From Azorinus chamasolen (lineage: Eukaryota; Mollusca; Bivalvia; Cardiida; Solecurtidae): a stretch of 64,000 bases of DNA. Of the stretch, positions 34,786 to 46,121 are shown one piece after another. Positions within the stretch are counted from its first letter, which is position 1; every line of letters begins with the position of its first letter. A program made the position numbers and the translations under genes. Under the pieces are notes generated by a model. That model saw nothing but the letters and a program-made list of their open reading frames with translations. It was not told the DNA's origin and did no database searches. The stretch is taken from positions 17,052,526 to 17,116,525 of the forward strand of contig OY755247.1 in assembly GCA_963576725.1 (NCBI GenBank), given 5' to 3'.

Positions 34786-35509
34786 CCATGAATATGTTTT
34801 TGCTGAATGATTATAATTGTACAAAGACACAGATGTTTTTGACATTGGCAGACTATAGAATCAGATCTATATTATTCCATATTGTGTTTACAAAGTTTTC
34901 TTTTCTCTAGTAAATGCTCCTTTTCAGGAGTTTATTCAAAGTGGTTGGGTCTAAAAATAGTCTATGAGGGAATGGGTTAAAGGTAGGTGGAAATTTTAAT
35001 ACAGGACGAAAGTTACTCAGAAAGCTCACATACAAACTTTCTGCATTACTTCCATCCTGCTCTTATAAATCCCTACCTTAACCCTTTCACCGCTGATGTC
35101 GCATAAATGCACCACGACAAATAATGCAGTCCCAGATCAGACGTCACCTTTTCAAAGCGGCGTCTGATCAGGGACTTCACTTTTTGTCTCATTATGTAGT
35201 TCTATATCTTTATTCCTTTGAAACTTGCATTTATTTATCTCATTTCCTTATTGTACCGAATGATTTAAAAAAAATTGGATTGCAGAGGACAATTAGAAAT
35301 TTGGTGCCAAAAGGGTTAACTTATCTGATAATTGTTTATGTAGGAAATCATGAATATTTAAATACTCAGTAGGTATCGAAATTTTGAATAATGACAGAAC
35401 TGGGAAAAGCTTCCACCTGTTGTACTGATCAGTATTTATGCGTATTTGAATGTCTGATTTAGAGGGGCATTACTATATTACTTGATATTCATTATGACGA
35501 CATTTTCAA
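34786..35509. other. Intron 7: MITE fragments and unassigned sequence
   Basis: Family B/A fragments 34786-34981, E-variant remnant 34982-35080, and a different hairpin at 35085-35320: GTCCCAGATCAGACGTCACC against GGCGTCTGATCAGGGACTTC, with ends TTAACCCTTTCACCGC and AAAAGGGTTAA, so probably a further TTAA-type MITE family. C-type remnant 35320-35410. Confidence 0.5.
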
Positions 35510-35689
35510 TACAGTAAAACCTCTCTATAACAACCACTAAATTACATTAAATATTTTGTGTTAAAGCCAGGGGAGAACGCTCCTATAGGAGCATTCTGTT
35601 TTACTTTTAACATTTCTTTAAGCAGCCACCTGCCCAAAATCCCAATTAATTAGCACAATTTAGTGGTCGTTATAGAGAGGTTTACTGTA
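35510..35689. mobile_element. Family E palindromic MITE
   Basis: TACAGTAAAACCTCTCTATA to TATAGAGAGGTTTACTGTA. Apex GAACGCTCCTATAGGAGC; left arm shortened. Confidence 0.85.
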
Positions 35690-35817
35690 CAACCATCTTT
35701 TCTGTTGGAGTGAACATGGTCGTTGTAATGAGAGCTGACTGTATATATTTCAATTTATTATAATAGTTCAGACATTTCTGATAATGGTCATCATGACCGA
35801 ATCTAGGAAATGCTTAC

Positions 35818-35993
35818 CAAGGTCATTCACAGCAACATTATCATTAGGTTTAGGCAGATCATCTGGTGTCTCTATTTCTTCTCTTGAGCCATCAGTATGT
35901 TCTTCATTGGCTTCTTCATCTTTTTCATTCTTCTGTTTCTCTTCTCTTTCTTCAATAATGGGTAGGTATGAGTCTCCATTTGCTTCCACACAA
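35818..35993 (-). CDS. Polycystin-1/PKDREJ-like gene, exon 7 (acidic segment)
   Basis: 176 bp. Acceptor TTTTCCATTCCAG; donor GACCTTG|GTAAGC. It reads CVEANGDSYLPIIEEREEKQ and continues as a Glu/Lys/Asn/Asp-rich run to ETPDDLPKPNDNVAVNDL. The acidic run is likely disordered and starts the lineage-variable insertion of the REJ region. The frame begins with one base (Ile codon with exon 6) and ends with one base (Glu with exon 8). Its codon phase and strong splice sites support it despite low complexity. Confidence 0.85.
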
Positions 35994-37278
35994 CTGGAAT
36001 GGAAAATGCAATTTCAATCTAGATTAACCTGATAGGAGTCTTAGAGCCTAATAAATGCTGAGAAAGGCCAGACAAATCAATGGTGTGGCAGTTGATATGC
36101 GTCTACCCTGTTTGTAATTCCTTAATCCATTCCCTCATAGGCTATTGTTTGACCCAACCTCTCTGAATAAATCTACTGAAAAGGAGTACTTACAAGAAAC
36201 AAGAGGGCAAAAATGGCCCTTAATCGCTCACCTGATTACCATAGATTTAAGATAATAGCTGGGTAGCCCCAGTAAGGGGCCAATATTGATCCAAGGGACA
36301 ATATTTGAATGATGTTGATAGTGGATCATGAGCAGTGGTTCTGGAGAACAAGATTTTCAAAGAATTAGAATATTGACTTTATCAAGACAATCATTCTGAC
36401 CAATGAAGATTGGGCTAAAAATGTGACCTCTGAAGTGATTTTTCTAAGATCTGACCTTGTGATCTACTTTTTAATTCCACCTCACCCATGATCATACTCA
36501 ACCTTGATATCACCAAGACAAACATTCTGAGCAAGTTTGAGCAAGATTGGGCTAAAAATGTGACTGCTGAAGTGCAAACAAGATTTTTCTAAGATATGAC
36601 CTAGTGACCTACTTTTTGGCCTCCATTAACCCACTTTCAAACTCATCCAAATTTTATCAGGACAATCATTCTGACTAAGTTTCATGAATATTTGGGCTAA
36701 AAAATGTGACCTCTAGCATATTCACAAGGTTTTCCTACTATCTGACCTTAAGACCTAGTTTCTGACCCCCATGTGACCCACTTTCAATCTCATCTGAGAT
36801 TTTACTAAGACAATCCGAGGGTTTGGCGAAAGACTATCGTAACTCAAAAAACTTTCTCATACAATAACTACTCAGTCATTGTGAATTTTTTTGTAAATGT
36901 TTCTTGTTAATAGGAATAGAAACAAACCACAATGTCTAAATTTTAACTATCTTTAATATTTTGTACCATACCACACACATTCTGAGTTACAATAATGTAA
37001 TGTTGAAATTTCATTTGATTAGTGGGTTTTCTTCAGTGGAAGACTATCGTATCTCGAGATATAATAGTCTTTGAGTACAAGTTATTTAATTCCCATGAGA
37101 TACAATGCTTAACATTTTATACTCTTAATGAAAATCATGTGTATCTTGAGATACACATGTCTTTGACTGCATTTTTTGCAATTTACTTCAAGATACAACA
37201 CTATCAGAAATAATGTTATGTACAAAAATTTGATAAAAATATCAATAGATCCATTTTCAAATGACCCTTTCATCACTT

Positions 37279-37517
37279 TAACCTATTCCGTAATATTGAC
37301 TTCTTTTGACGCCTCTGTAAATGTCACTTTGTGAAACCTTTGTGATAAATAGAGCATTTGCTCAAAAAGGAGCAAAATGCTCAATTAATCACTATGATTT
37401 CGAAACTATAAAATATCTGAAACTCTACCTTTTTAAGTAAATGCTCCTTTCAGTAGATTCATTCATAGAGGTTGAGTCTAAATATAGGCTATATTTAGCC
37501 TGTTAAGGAATGGGTTA
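37279..37517. mobile_element. Family A MITE inside the 6.2-kb element
   Basis: TTAACCTATTCCGTAATATT to GGAATGGGTTAA. The apex is altered to GCTCAAAAAGGAGC. Includes a small internal duplication (TATAGGCTATATTTAGCCTG). Confidence 0.75.
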
Positions 37518-38170
37518 AGGGTTAGGAGGATTGCATTTTTAGATTGTCTGTTTCGAAGAAATCACGAGCTATTGTCGTAACTCAAGCATCCACGTCGTCG
37601 TCCGAAATCTTAACATTGGCCATTAAACTTCTTCAATTTTTCATTTACAACCTACATTTTTGGTATGCATGTTCATCTTAACAATAGAGGACAGACGAGC
37701 GTTTTCACCCGCTTGCAGTGGTCTTGTTTTTCTACCAAAGCAGTGATAAATATATTCTGAAAATGGGAGATCCTTCGAAAGCAAAAGTAGCAATGAGAAA
37801 AAAGAAAATTGCAGACTCGGTTTTATTGAGTCTGTTCATGAGTAGTAATTAAAAGTGCAAGACTACTCACGCCCCCTAGCACCGGCTTAAGCAGTATTCA
37901 ATTTTCAAAACTAATAACATCAAAACTACTGATCCTGAGATCACTGAGAACACTGAGAATGAAATACTGAGCGACTCAGTTTTCTGTAATGGTGCATGCA
38001 CATGTAGCATTTCCTTTCATATATGTAAATAAAGTTGCCTGAAGTGTAAATAACAATAACTTCAGTTTCCTGCATCACTGTAGAAAATAATATCATAATG
38101 ATATTCAAATAATTCGGCAATCATTATAAGAATAATAATCATATTAAACTTCAAAGTTCTTATAATTAAT
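37518..38170. other. Interior of the 6.2-kb element, unassigned
   Basis: No repeat end or coding domain recognised. Slightly less AT-rich around 37580-37760. Confidence 0.35.
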
Positions 38171-38487
38171 GAGTGAGTGAGTGAGTTGGGTTTAACGTCC
38201 GACTAACAGTATATCAGTTATTTGCAGACGGCATCCACATGAGACAAGTTAATAGTGCTGCCTCAATGGAATGCCCCTGCCACGGGCACATGGCAAGGGC
38301 ATCCCCCCGATCACATTATCCTGACACCGAGCCAACCAGTCCTAGCACTACCCCTTTAATGTCGAGCATAGACAAGGGAGCTACTCGCACCAACTTTTAA
38401 CGACTTTTGGTCTGTCGTGGCTGGGGATCGAACCCACGACCTTCCATACCGCAGGCAGATGCTCTACCACTGAGCCATGTTGCTAGG
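38171..38487 (-). mobile_element. tRNA-derived SINE with intact A and B boxes
   Basis: Read on the minus strand it starts with a tRNA-like head: A box TGGCTCAGTGG at 38467-38477 and B box GGTTCGATCCC at 38424-38434. A body of about 230 bp follows, then the 3' end GGACGTTAAACCCAACTCAC with a (CACT)n tail (38171-38190). Spacing of the two boxes is as in a tRNA gene, so RNA polymerase III transcription is plausible. It is a SINE and not a functional tRNA, because the acceptor stem is not paired. Confidence 0.85.
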
Positions 38488-38655
38488 AAATTAATTCAAA
38501 TAACATTTGTCCTAAATTTATTAATTAACTTAAACCATACCACAATCATGAATCATAGATGCCTTTTAATGCCCTTCAAATTGTTCATGGTACTACGACT
38601 GAAACGGGTATATATTTTGTACCTGGGTACCCTTTGAACAATTACCCACTGGTAC

Positions 38656-39060
38656 ATGTGTTCCTACTGGGTCATATGCTTATCTAACCCTCTCAGTATG
38701 TGTCATGGCAAGCCTTTTAACTCTATCAAAAGCCAGATTACTAAGGTCAAAGACAAAACAGGCAAACTAAAAAAATGTGGTGTCATCTACCATATCACAT
38801 GCGACGATTGCAAGGAAGATTACATTGGAGAAACAAGAATGAAAGAACATCAGACAACACCAAAATATTGACCAGCGAGAACATTTTAATGAAAAGAAAG
38901 GTGAAAGAAGCCATCAAGATCAGACAGCGGAAACCATTAATCAACAGGGACGAGGGCCTGGAGTTACCCTCCGTTTACACACCTCTCCTCAAGTCAGATG
39001 ACCAAACCAGGTCACCTGACCAGCACTAGTCGAACAGTCAGTGCCGACGAAGGAAGTGTG
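38656..39060 (+). pseudogene. Penelope-like element remnant, GIY-YIG C-terminal part
   Basis: Frame 1 reads KLKKCGVIYHITCDDCKEDY then IGETRMKEH. This is the GIY-YIG nuclease start (here GVIYHI...YIGET) with the CDDC cysteine pair typical of Penelope-like elements. After a frame change, VKEAIKIRQRKPLINRDEGL and LPSVYTPLL give the usual last motif (E-A-I-x-I-R...N-R-D-x-G). Part of the domain between the two blocks is missing and the reverse transcriptase half is absent. A dead 3' fragment. Confidence 0.8.
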
Positions 39061-39085
39061 ATACTTCCGAAAATTACACAGGTAA
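39010..39085 (+). ncRNA. Hammerhead-ribozyme-like motif after the PLE remnant
   Basis: CCGACGA (39044-39050), stem GGAAGT/ACTTCC (39052-39057 / 39063-39068) and GAAA (39069-39072) match the layout CUGANGA - stem II - GAAA, with C in place of the conserved U4. An upstream GCACT/AGTGC pair (39023-39027 / 39040-39044) could be stem I. Hammerheads are known in Penelope-like elements. The U4 change and an unclear cleavage site suggest an inactive copy. Confidence 0.5.
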
Positions 39086-39099
39086 AAATTTCACCGCTC

Positions 39100-42000
39100 T
39101 GAGTAATGGAAATCAAAAACAAAGGCTCTTTCTATTTGCGACTACATGTATATTGTTTCAAATGACTTTGCTGTGGTAGCCGTTACAGAAACTTGGCTCG
39201 GCAGTTCTGTAGACAAATCATGCTTAAGTGAACTGGTTCCTACTCATTACAATATTAAACATGTCCCTCGCTGCAATGGCAATCATAGTGACGGGGTAGC
39301 AGCCATACATCAACAGGAGATAATGATTTCTCAAACTTTGAGTACATTGGACTGCACATTAAGTATTTGTGATTTCGCATTGCGTCTAGCAGTCGTTTAC
39401 AGACCACCACCATCACAGGAAAATGGTCTTAAAATAGACTTTCTTGAGAATGAATGGCCCCTTTTCTTATCTAAATTTGCAACTGCTGACAAACACTGTC
39501 ATCACTGTAGGGAACTTAAACATCCACCTTGACATCCTAAATGACAGGAACACTGCTTACTTTGTTAGTACATTCAACTCATTTGGATTGCGACAACATG
39601 TGAATGAAGCCACTCACATAGGCGGACATATATCATAAATGTTGTTATTACGCGGGATGGTGACGACTGTGTGTCAAATATTGACCAGGAATGTCTGACA
39701 GTAGTGGTAAAATTTCATGTGATCATTTTTCTATAACTTTCAAAGCAAAGGAGGCAAAACCTCCTACAATGAGGAAAACTGCTTCATTTCAAAACTTGGG
39801 GCAATTAATGTCAAATCATTCAAAAGAGATCTCCTCAATACAGAACCAGTCAAAGTATGTAAATGACAGATGTAGATGAGCTGGTTAACACGTATACACA
39901 AACACTGGCCAATAAACATGCACCATTGTGTACTAAGACCATAACGCTCGGGCCATCATGTTTGTGGTATACACAGGAACGGCACGATACTAAACATCAG
40001 TAAGGCACAAGTTAGAGTGAAACTGAAAAATGTCCAGATCATTAGCTGTACAGAGAACAATGTGCCAAAGTAAACAAACTGCTAAGTCAAAGGTTGATTT
40101 ATACTCAGAGAAAGTAGAATCATGCCAGAAGGACTCAGAGTCTTCAAAGTCACTATATATAAGCATCTGCTGGGTTCAACTAGTGACATCACATTGCCTA
40201 AACATTTGTCCTCAAAAAAACTTGCACAAGACTTCAGTGTCTTTATCATTGACAAAGTAGACAGGATATGGGCAGACATTGCCTCAGGCACTGCACCCAG
40301 TGCATAAGTTACCACTAAATTCCAGCATTCAGCAGAATTTTGCCCAGCTACAGTAGAAGTCAAACAGATTATTAAGGCATCCCCCTGTAAGTCCTTTGAA
40401 CTGGATCCTCTACCTACATGGTTGTCAAAGTCATGCCTTGATGAACTCCTACCGATTCTCACAAAAGGTGTAAACTCCTCTTTAGACACTGCCTACGTTC
40501 GAAAGAGTTTCTGGATGCCATATGTCAGGCCTCTTTTAATGAAACTGGATCTCGATTCAAATGAACTTAAGAATTATAGGCCTGTATCAAATTTGCCATT
40601 TGTCTCAAAAGTGTTAGGAAAAGTAGTTGACAAGTGCATTGAGTCCCACTTGACCTCTAACAGTCTACATGAGCACCATCAGTCGGCATACCGAAAGTAT
40701 CATTCAACAGAGGCTGCTCTTTTGAAAGTTCAGAACGACATCCTTCAATCCCTGGATGAAAACGAAATTACCATTCTGCTGATGCTGGACTTGTCAGCTG
40801 CATTTGGTACTATCGATCATAACACATTGCTAAAACGGCTGGAAATAGACTTCAAAATCATTGGGAAACCTCTTGAGCGGATGAACTCCTTTCTGAATGA
40901 CTGCAATCAAACAGTCTCAATAGATGGAGAATTGTCCACCCCAGTTAGTATGAAATACAGCGTGCCACATGGATCGGTCCTTGGACCAAAGCACTACATC
41001 ATGTACAACAAAACCAGTTGGCTCAATCTGCAGAAACCATGGGCTGGACCATCATTTTTATGCTGATGACTCAGTTATACCTGAACTTTAAGCCCAAGGA
41101 CATTTTGTGTCAACAGGAAGCTTTAAATATCGCAAGTTGAGGACTGTCTCAAAGAAATAGTCTCTTGGATGCACCAGAACATGCTGAAGCCCAATACTGA
41201 CAAAACTGAGGTGATCCTGTTTCACACAAAAACAATACTTGAAAAGATTCATGTGCAAGTAGGACCCTCTAAACTCAAACTACCACTGTGTGTAAAGAAT
41301 CTGTGTGTGCATGGCTCGATTCACAAATGGATATGACAACGAACGTCAATTCCGTGTGTAGGTCTAGTTACACACAGCTCTGACAAATAGGCCATAAAAG
41401 ACAGTACCTCTCACCTGATGCTACCAAGACTTTGGTGTACTCTCCTGGTTACATCAAAAATAGACTATTACAACTCATTGCTGCATAGAATGTCAAAAAA
41501 CACACTGCAGAAACTTCAAAGAGTTCAAAACACAACAGCCCACATCATAACCAGACCTCCTCGATATAATCATATCACGCCGGTTTGAAGGAACTTCACT
41601 GGCTTCCGGTTCAACATCGAATTAAATATAAAATTCTGACACTTATATACAAAGCCATGCACAAAGAATCCCCCAAGTACATTGTCAATATGCTTGACGT
41701 GTACAGGCCTTGCAGAGATTTCTGGTCAGCAAGAAGTTCCTTGTCGTTGGTTGTACCAAGAAGTCGTATGGTAAAATACGGTGAGAGAAGTAACATGCAT
41801 GCAGCTCCAAAACTTTGGAATGCTCTTCCATCAGGCATTAGAGATGCAAGCTCATTAGCTTCTTTCAGAAGATGTCTGAAAACGCATTTCCTCAACATAT
41901 ATTGCTAGAACAGTTTAGGAAACGTGGCAAATAGAATACTTTGATCAATTATGATAACTTCTGCATTAGCCAATCAGTGTCAATTGGTTATATAATAGCC

Positions 42001-42495
42001 CTTTGCCATTTTTCTTACCCTAATATACCCTATTACATCTCCGTTAAATAATTATGGAGGAATGTATGTAACCGGGTATATTTTATATATAGACTTTTAT
42101 ACCTATACTCCATAATTATATTACACACCCAAGTCAGTTGGTTCTGGGTAATAACTCTGGGATTGTACTGACACTTTGCACAAAATGTTACATTTGAGTT
42201 TTGGTGATCTGAGTGAGCTGATACAATATAATATTGCATAATATGACAAGGTTAGATAACTTATGGAAAAAGGATGATGTGGGTTTACCTGTGATTCTTA
42301 AATTTTAATTACAATTCTATTATTCTTATCGGTATCTATTTAATTTTATTGAATATATTTTGTTTCGATTATTGTATATGCATTGAATATACTCAGTTTT
42401 GTATATGTAATTTATTCATGTGAAGGGCTTTTGAACACACATATCCTGTGTTAAAAGAGTGCTATATAAATGTGTTCTAATAATAATAATAATTA
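39100..42495 (+). pseudogene. L2/CR1-like LINE retrotransposon, degenerate
   Basis: Endonuclease: VAVTETWLGSS and VVYRPPPS (39146-39532), then GNLNIHLDILND in the next frame (39444-39638). Reverse transcriptase 40422-41066: LKNYRPVSNLPFVSKVLGKV, HQSAYRKYHSTEAAL, LLMLDLSAAFGTIDH (the usual Asp before T is Gly) and PHGSVLGP. The catalytic FYADD box lies in another frame at 41056-41070. C terminus 41585-41908: LHWLPVQHRIKYKILTLIYK, LWNALPSGIRDASSLASFRR. The 3' end GTGCTATATAAATGTG plus (TAA)n at about 42460-42495 is typical of L2/CR1-type LINEs. Multiple frameshifts make it inactive. Confidence 0.9.
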
Positions 42496-43500
42496 TCAAG
42501 GAGAAGGTTGTTTATCAAAGGTGAAGGTTAAAACGGGGAGAAATCATTTTTTTTTTAATCCTAAATAAATATTAATAAATATCTTAACCCATTTTTTGAT
42601 AGTGTAATCCAGTAATTAAAAAGAAACATTAAATCAAGCAATTTTTAGAAATATTTATGGATTTAACCTTGAGTTACAATAGTTTTCAAATGAAAATTAT
42701 CAAATAAAATGTATAATAATGTTACTGAAAGACTATTGTATCTCCTAGATACAATAGTCTTTCATTCAAAATAAATAGGAAGTAAACAATTTCTTGCACT
42801 AGCACTATTGTATCTCAAGATACAATAGTTTTTCATTATTTTATTAAATAAAATTTCTCAAGATACAACAGTCTTGGAATAACTGAATACACCATTTTGA
42901 GATACAATATTTTGCAATTTTCCAAGATCTTTGGATTGCCCTTAGATATAACAGAAATAATTTGACACATTGTGTAACCCAGTATGTTACATCAGAATTT
43001 GATGAAAAGTGATTTTCTGAAAAAACATGAGTTACGATAGTCTTTCGCCAAACCCTCGAATCATTCTGACCAAGTTTCTTGAAGATTGGCCTGAAAATGT
43101 GACCTCTAGAGTGTTCACAAGGTTTTCCTACTATTTGACTTAGTGACTTAGTTTTTGACCCCACATGACCCATTTTCAAACTCGTCCGAGATTCTATCAA
43201 GACAATCATTCTGACTAAGTTAAATAAAGATTGGACTGAAATTGTGACCACTAGAGTGTTCACAAGCAAATTGTTGATGACTGACATTCAAGTCTCCCAA
43301 AAGCTCACCCAGACAATTTTATAACTGAGTAGCTTTGAAACAATTGTGATAAAAAGAGCATTTGATTCATAGGAGCAAAATTTTTGCTCTATTTATTGCA
43401 ATGGTTTTAAAAAGTGGCTTTACAGAGACATCAAAATGTGTCAATATGAAGCAATAGGTTCAAATGTATCTTATCTTGCCATATTTTTCAAGCAACTTAC

Positions 43501-43671
43501 ATCAAGTCGTGGGCTCGTGCTAGGTTCCACCTGTTTTCATCCCGTATATACTTCAGTGTCCACTCGTATTTGACATCGGCACCATCACAGTTTCTACATT
43601 CCACGAAGAACGCGAGTTTCCTGTCCGCATTTACAACCTTGGCATTGCTAAATGGCTGAACAATACTTACA
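43501..43671 (-). CDS. Polycystin-1/PKDREJ-like gene, exon 6 (REJ region)
   Basis: 171 bp. Acceptor CTATTTTTTCCAG; donor GACTTGAT|GTAAGT. It reads VSIVQPFSNAKVVNADRKLA then FFVECRNCDGADVKYEWTLK. The C-x-x-C...Y-x-W pattern repeats that of exon 3 and is the second ...C...YEW strand pair of REJ regions. First base completes Asp with exon 5; the last two bases need one base from exon 7 (Ile). Confidence 0.9.
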
Positions 43672-45620
43672 CTGGAAAAAATAGAACCATAAAAACCTAA
43701 CTCTTTCCCTGTTCTATGTTAATTCAAAATTTCAATACCTACTGTACATTTATGGACAAAATAGTTACTATAAATATGGAAGGTGGAACATTATAGCCAT
43801 TTTAGAATTTAAAGAAACAGGTCTATCAAATTTCATTAGCAAACAGAGCAGACCCTGATCAGATGGCTGCTACAGGAGCCGTCTGATCTGTGGATAATGT
43901 GTTAATATGAAACTTAAAGCTTAATTTTTCAATCAGACATTGTTTTGATAAATTTAAAAGAAATATCACTAAAGGTGAAGAATACCCCCACATGGATCCA
44001 TTGAATTATGTTGAAAACTGTGGAACTTTATTGGCTAGCAACACATATGGTACAAAGGTCCAGGAGCAGATAACTCTTGTATGAATTGTTAAGATTCTGA
44101 AAAGAATTGTGTTAAACACATCTACACTTCAGAGACTATGTGTACAAACTTTCATAGAAATCTGGTGAAAACAGTTTCTCCTATACAACAGTAATTCATT
44201 ATATCTAAGTTCAAGGGCAGGTAACTCCATATAACCTGGAGACAGGCAAACAAAATTATTGAGACCATGTATATTTCATTGAAATCTCAAAAAAATTGAA
44301 CGAGTTTTTGACACCAACTACCCATGTTACAATGTTACAGTCTCAAATGACAAAAATTACTCAAAGTTCAAGGCGAGATAATTCTGCAAATGCCTGGCAC
44401 TAAATGCATGAAAATTGTGTCTTACACATCTGCTATTTGTGGTTATTATGTATGCCAACTATAAATTCAAGAACTTTAAAATTGAAGGATGAGTGTGTGA
44501 CACCAATTACCCATGATACAGTCCAAAATGATCAAAATACTCAAAAGTTTAAGACTTAGGAGACAATTCTGCAATGCCTTTTGACGCCTCTGTAAAAATC
44601 ATTTTTGAAACCAATGAGATATATAGAGCATTAGCTCTTATGGAGAAAATGCTCTGTTTATCAGAATGGTTTCTAAAAGTGACTCTTACAGAGGTGTCAA
44701 AAAGCATCAATATAAGGGAATGGGCTAACTGAGATTTAACCCAGAAATGTGCCCATAGGACCAATTTACACATTCAAGAGACCCATTAACACATCCATAG
44801 GACCCTTTACACATCTGCAAGACCCATATACACTAAACTATGTGGTTATGGTATGGTCCAAGTCAGGGACTATATACTATGAGTGTTACTCAGCAAACAG
44901 CTTAACCATTCCCAATGTTTGCTATTTCCTTAAACCATTCCCTAATAGGCTATTTTAACCTCTTTGAATAAGACTATTGAAAAGGAGCATGTACTAGAGA
45001 AAATGAAAAGTTAAGAATTGTGTACATGTAGTTTTTAAACCATTGTGATAAATACAGCATTTGCTTCATAGGAGCAAATGCTGTATTTATTACAATCGTT
45101 TCAAAAACCCGACTTTTACAGAGGCGTCAAAAGGTATCAATAACAGGGAATGGGTTAAATGTTCCATGATTCTAGGCAAAATGCATGGAAAAAATGTTTG
45201 AGACGAAGACAAATCAAAACCCCTGCATCCTTTTCAGAAATAAGAGCACAGACATTTGTACTCAGCTCTGCATGAGTTGTAGATTTTGAAGTGCTGTACA
45301 TAATATTACCAAAGATGTACATGTACATCATCAACTGTCATACACCTTACCCCTTTAAAGTGTGGGACATGAGTCACAAATGTCCTTTGCAAACAGTGTA
45401 GACCCAGATGAGAGGGCTCCTAGAGGAGCCCTCTCATCTGGGTCTGCACTAGCTGTTTGTCATGTTACACTTTTCTTTATATAAATCCCTAAATATTCAC
45501 CATAAGCTTGACCATGTTTGAAGTTTGGAATAATCCATTTGAAAATTCAGCGTTGGAATGGTTAAATGGTCTGCTACAGATTTATTCCTTTACATTAGTT
45601 TATGGCATTCTACAACTTAC
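43672..45620. repeat. Intron 5: MITEs and unassigned sequence
   Basis: C-type copy 43696-43905 with the right end lost. 43906-44560 holds degenerate AACTC/AGATAATTCTGCAAATGCC-type duplications (44370 and 44570) and is otherwise unassigned. Family A remnant 44570-44731; family A reversed 44935-45163 with apex GCTTCATAGGAGC; family G 45350-45567 with GAGGGCTCCTAGAGGAGCCC. Around 44745-44835 a short GACCCATTxACACAT-like series repeats. Confidence 0.6.
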
Positions 45621-45851
45621 TCTAATGTGTCTGTGTTCTCCTGTATGATTTGTATCACTTGAAAACTGGTATCATTCTTTTCGCCTGCCGAGAACACCGT
45701 CAATTCAAAAGTATAATTGGACGCCTCGATTAAACATTCCCCCTCAAACACCAGAATCATCTCTGTATCCATAGATACATTGCATGACGAATTAAAACAC
45801 GCCTCCCCGTAGTTACCGTTTTCCTTTGTGTATCGACAAGTCCAAGAATAT
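45621..45851 (-). CDS. Polycystin-1/PKDREJ-like gene, exon 5 (REJ region)
   Basis: 231 bp. Acceptor GAATCATTGCAG; perfect donor TTAGA|GTAAGT. It reads YSWTCRYTKENGNYGEACFN, then SSCNVSMDTEMILVFEGECL and ASNYTFELTVFSAGEKNDTS. The Y-S-W-x-C, C-x-x-S-C and Y-T-F-x-L-T-V elements are classic for the first REJ half. With exon 4 (DGSLSYDPD) it forms the D-x-S-x-S-x-D-P-D...Y-x-W-x-C motif across the junction, with phase agreement (Arg codon). Confidence 0.93.
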
Positions 45852-46121
45852 CTGCAATGATTCAAAGTGAGAAGAATATTACAATCACTCAGCAAAAAAT
45901 ATATGTCCCTACAAATCATACCAATGGCTCCCCATTGTTTTCCTTCTTCTGGTTCTTTTCATTGAAACCTTTGCATTGTGCGAGAAAATTTGCAGAAAAA
46001 TTTGCATACTATTCAGATCCAGATGAGGCATGTCATGAGTTTCAAAACTACTTGTCATTCTGATCCTGTTTTCACTAAGAAATATGGAAACATCAGCTTT
46101 GATAGCTCAAAAGTGGATGCT
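45852..46121. other. Intron 4, distal 270 bp
   Basis: No recognised repeat end. A 68-codon plus-strand open frame here has no family signature. Confidence 0.4.

Larger units (their letters stand above)
36816..43058. mobile_element. 6.2-kb TIR element with AATC target duplication, itself loaded with other TEs
   Basis: The termini start CGAGGGTTTGGCGAAAGACT and are identical for 30 bp in inverted orientation. AATC flanks both ends (36812-36815, 43059-43062). Subterminal regions hold several short inverted copies built on AGATACAATAGTCTTT (near 37040-37165 and 42729-42880). I see no transposase. Its length is largely a MITE, a SINE, a PLE remnant and a LINE, whose insertion presumably inflated a shorter non-autonomous element. 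Confidence 0.85.
36195..43312. repeat. Interspersed repeat W (copy 3), split by the 6.2-kb element
   Basis: Left part 36195-36815 opens AACAAGAGGGCAAAAATGGC. It contains degenerate units around AAGATTGGGCTAAAAATGTG, TGACCTAGTGACCTA-like and GACCCACTTTCAAACTCATC. The right part resumes at 43059 with AATCATTCTGACCAAGTTTC and ends AAAAGCTCACCC. The unit tract GACAATCATTCTGAC is interrupted exactly by the TIR element. Confidence 0.75.

Noticed and set aside
38424..38478. tRNA gene
   Set aside because: A and B boxes are intact, but the acceptor stem does not pair and the sequence continues into a SINE body with a CACT tail.
42844..43287. 147-codon open frame on the minus strand
   Set aside because: It crosses the right terminal repeat of the 6.2-kb element into repeat W, so it is a chance frame over a junction.
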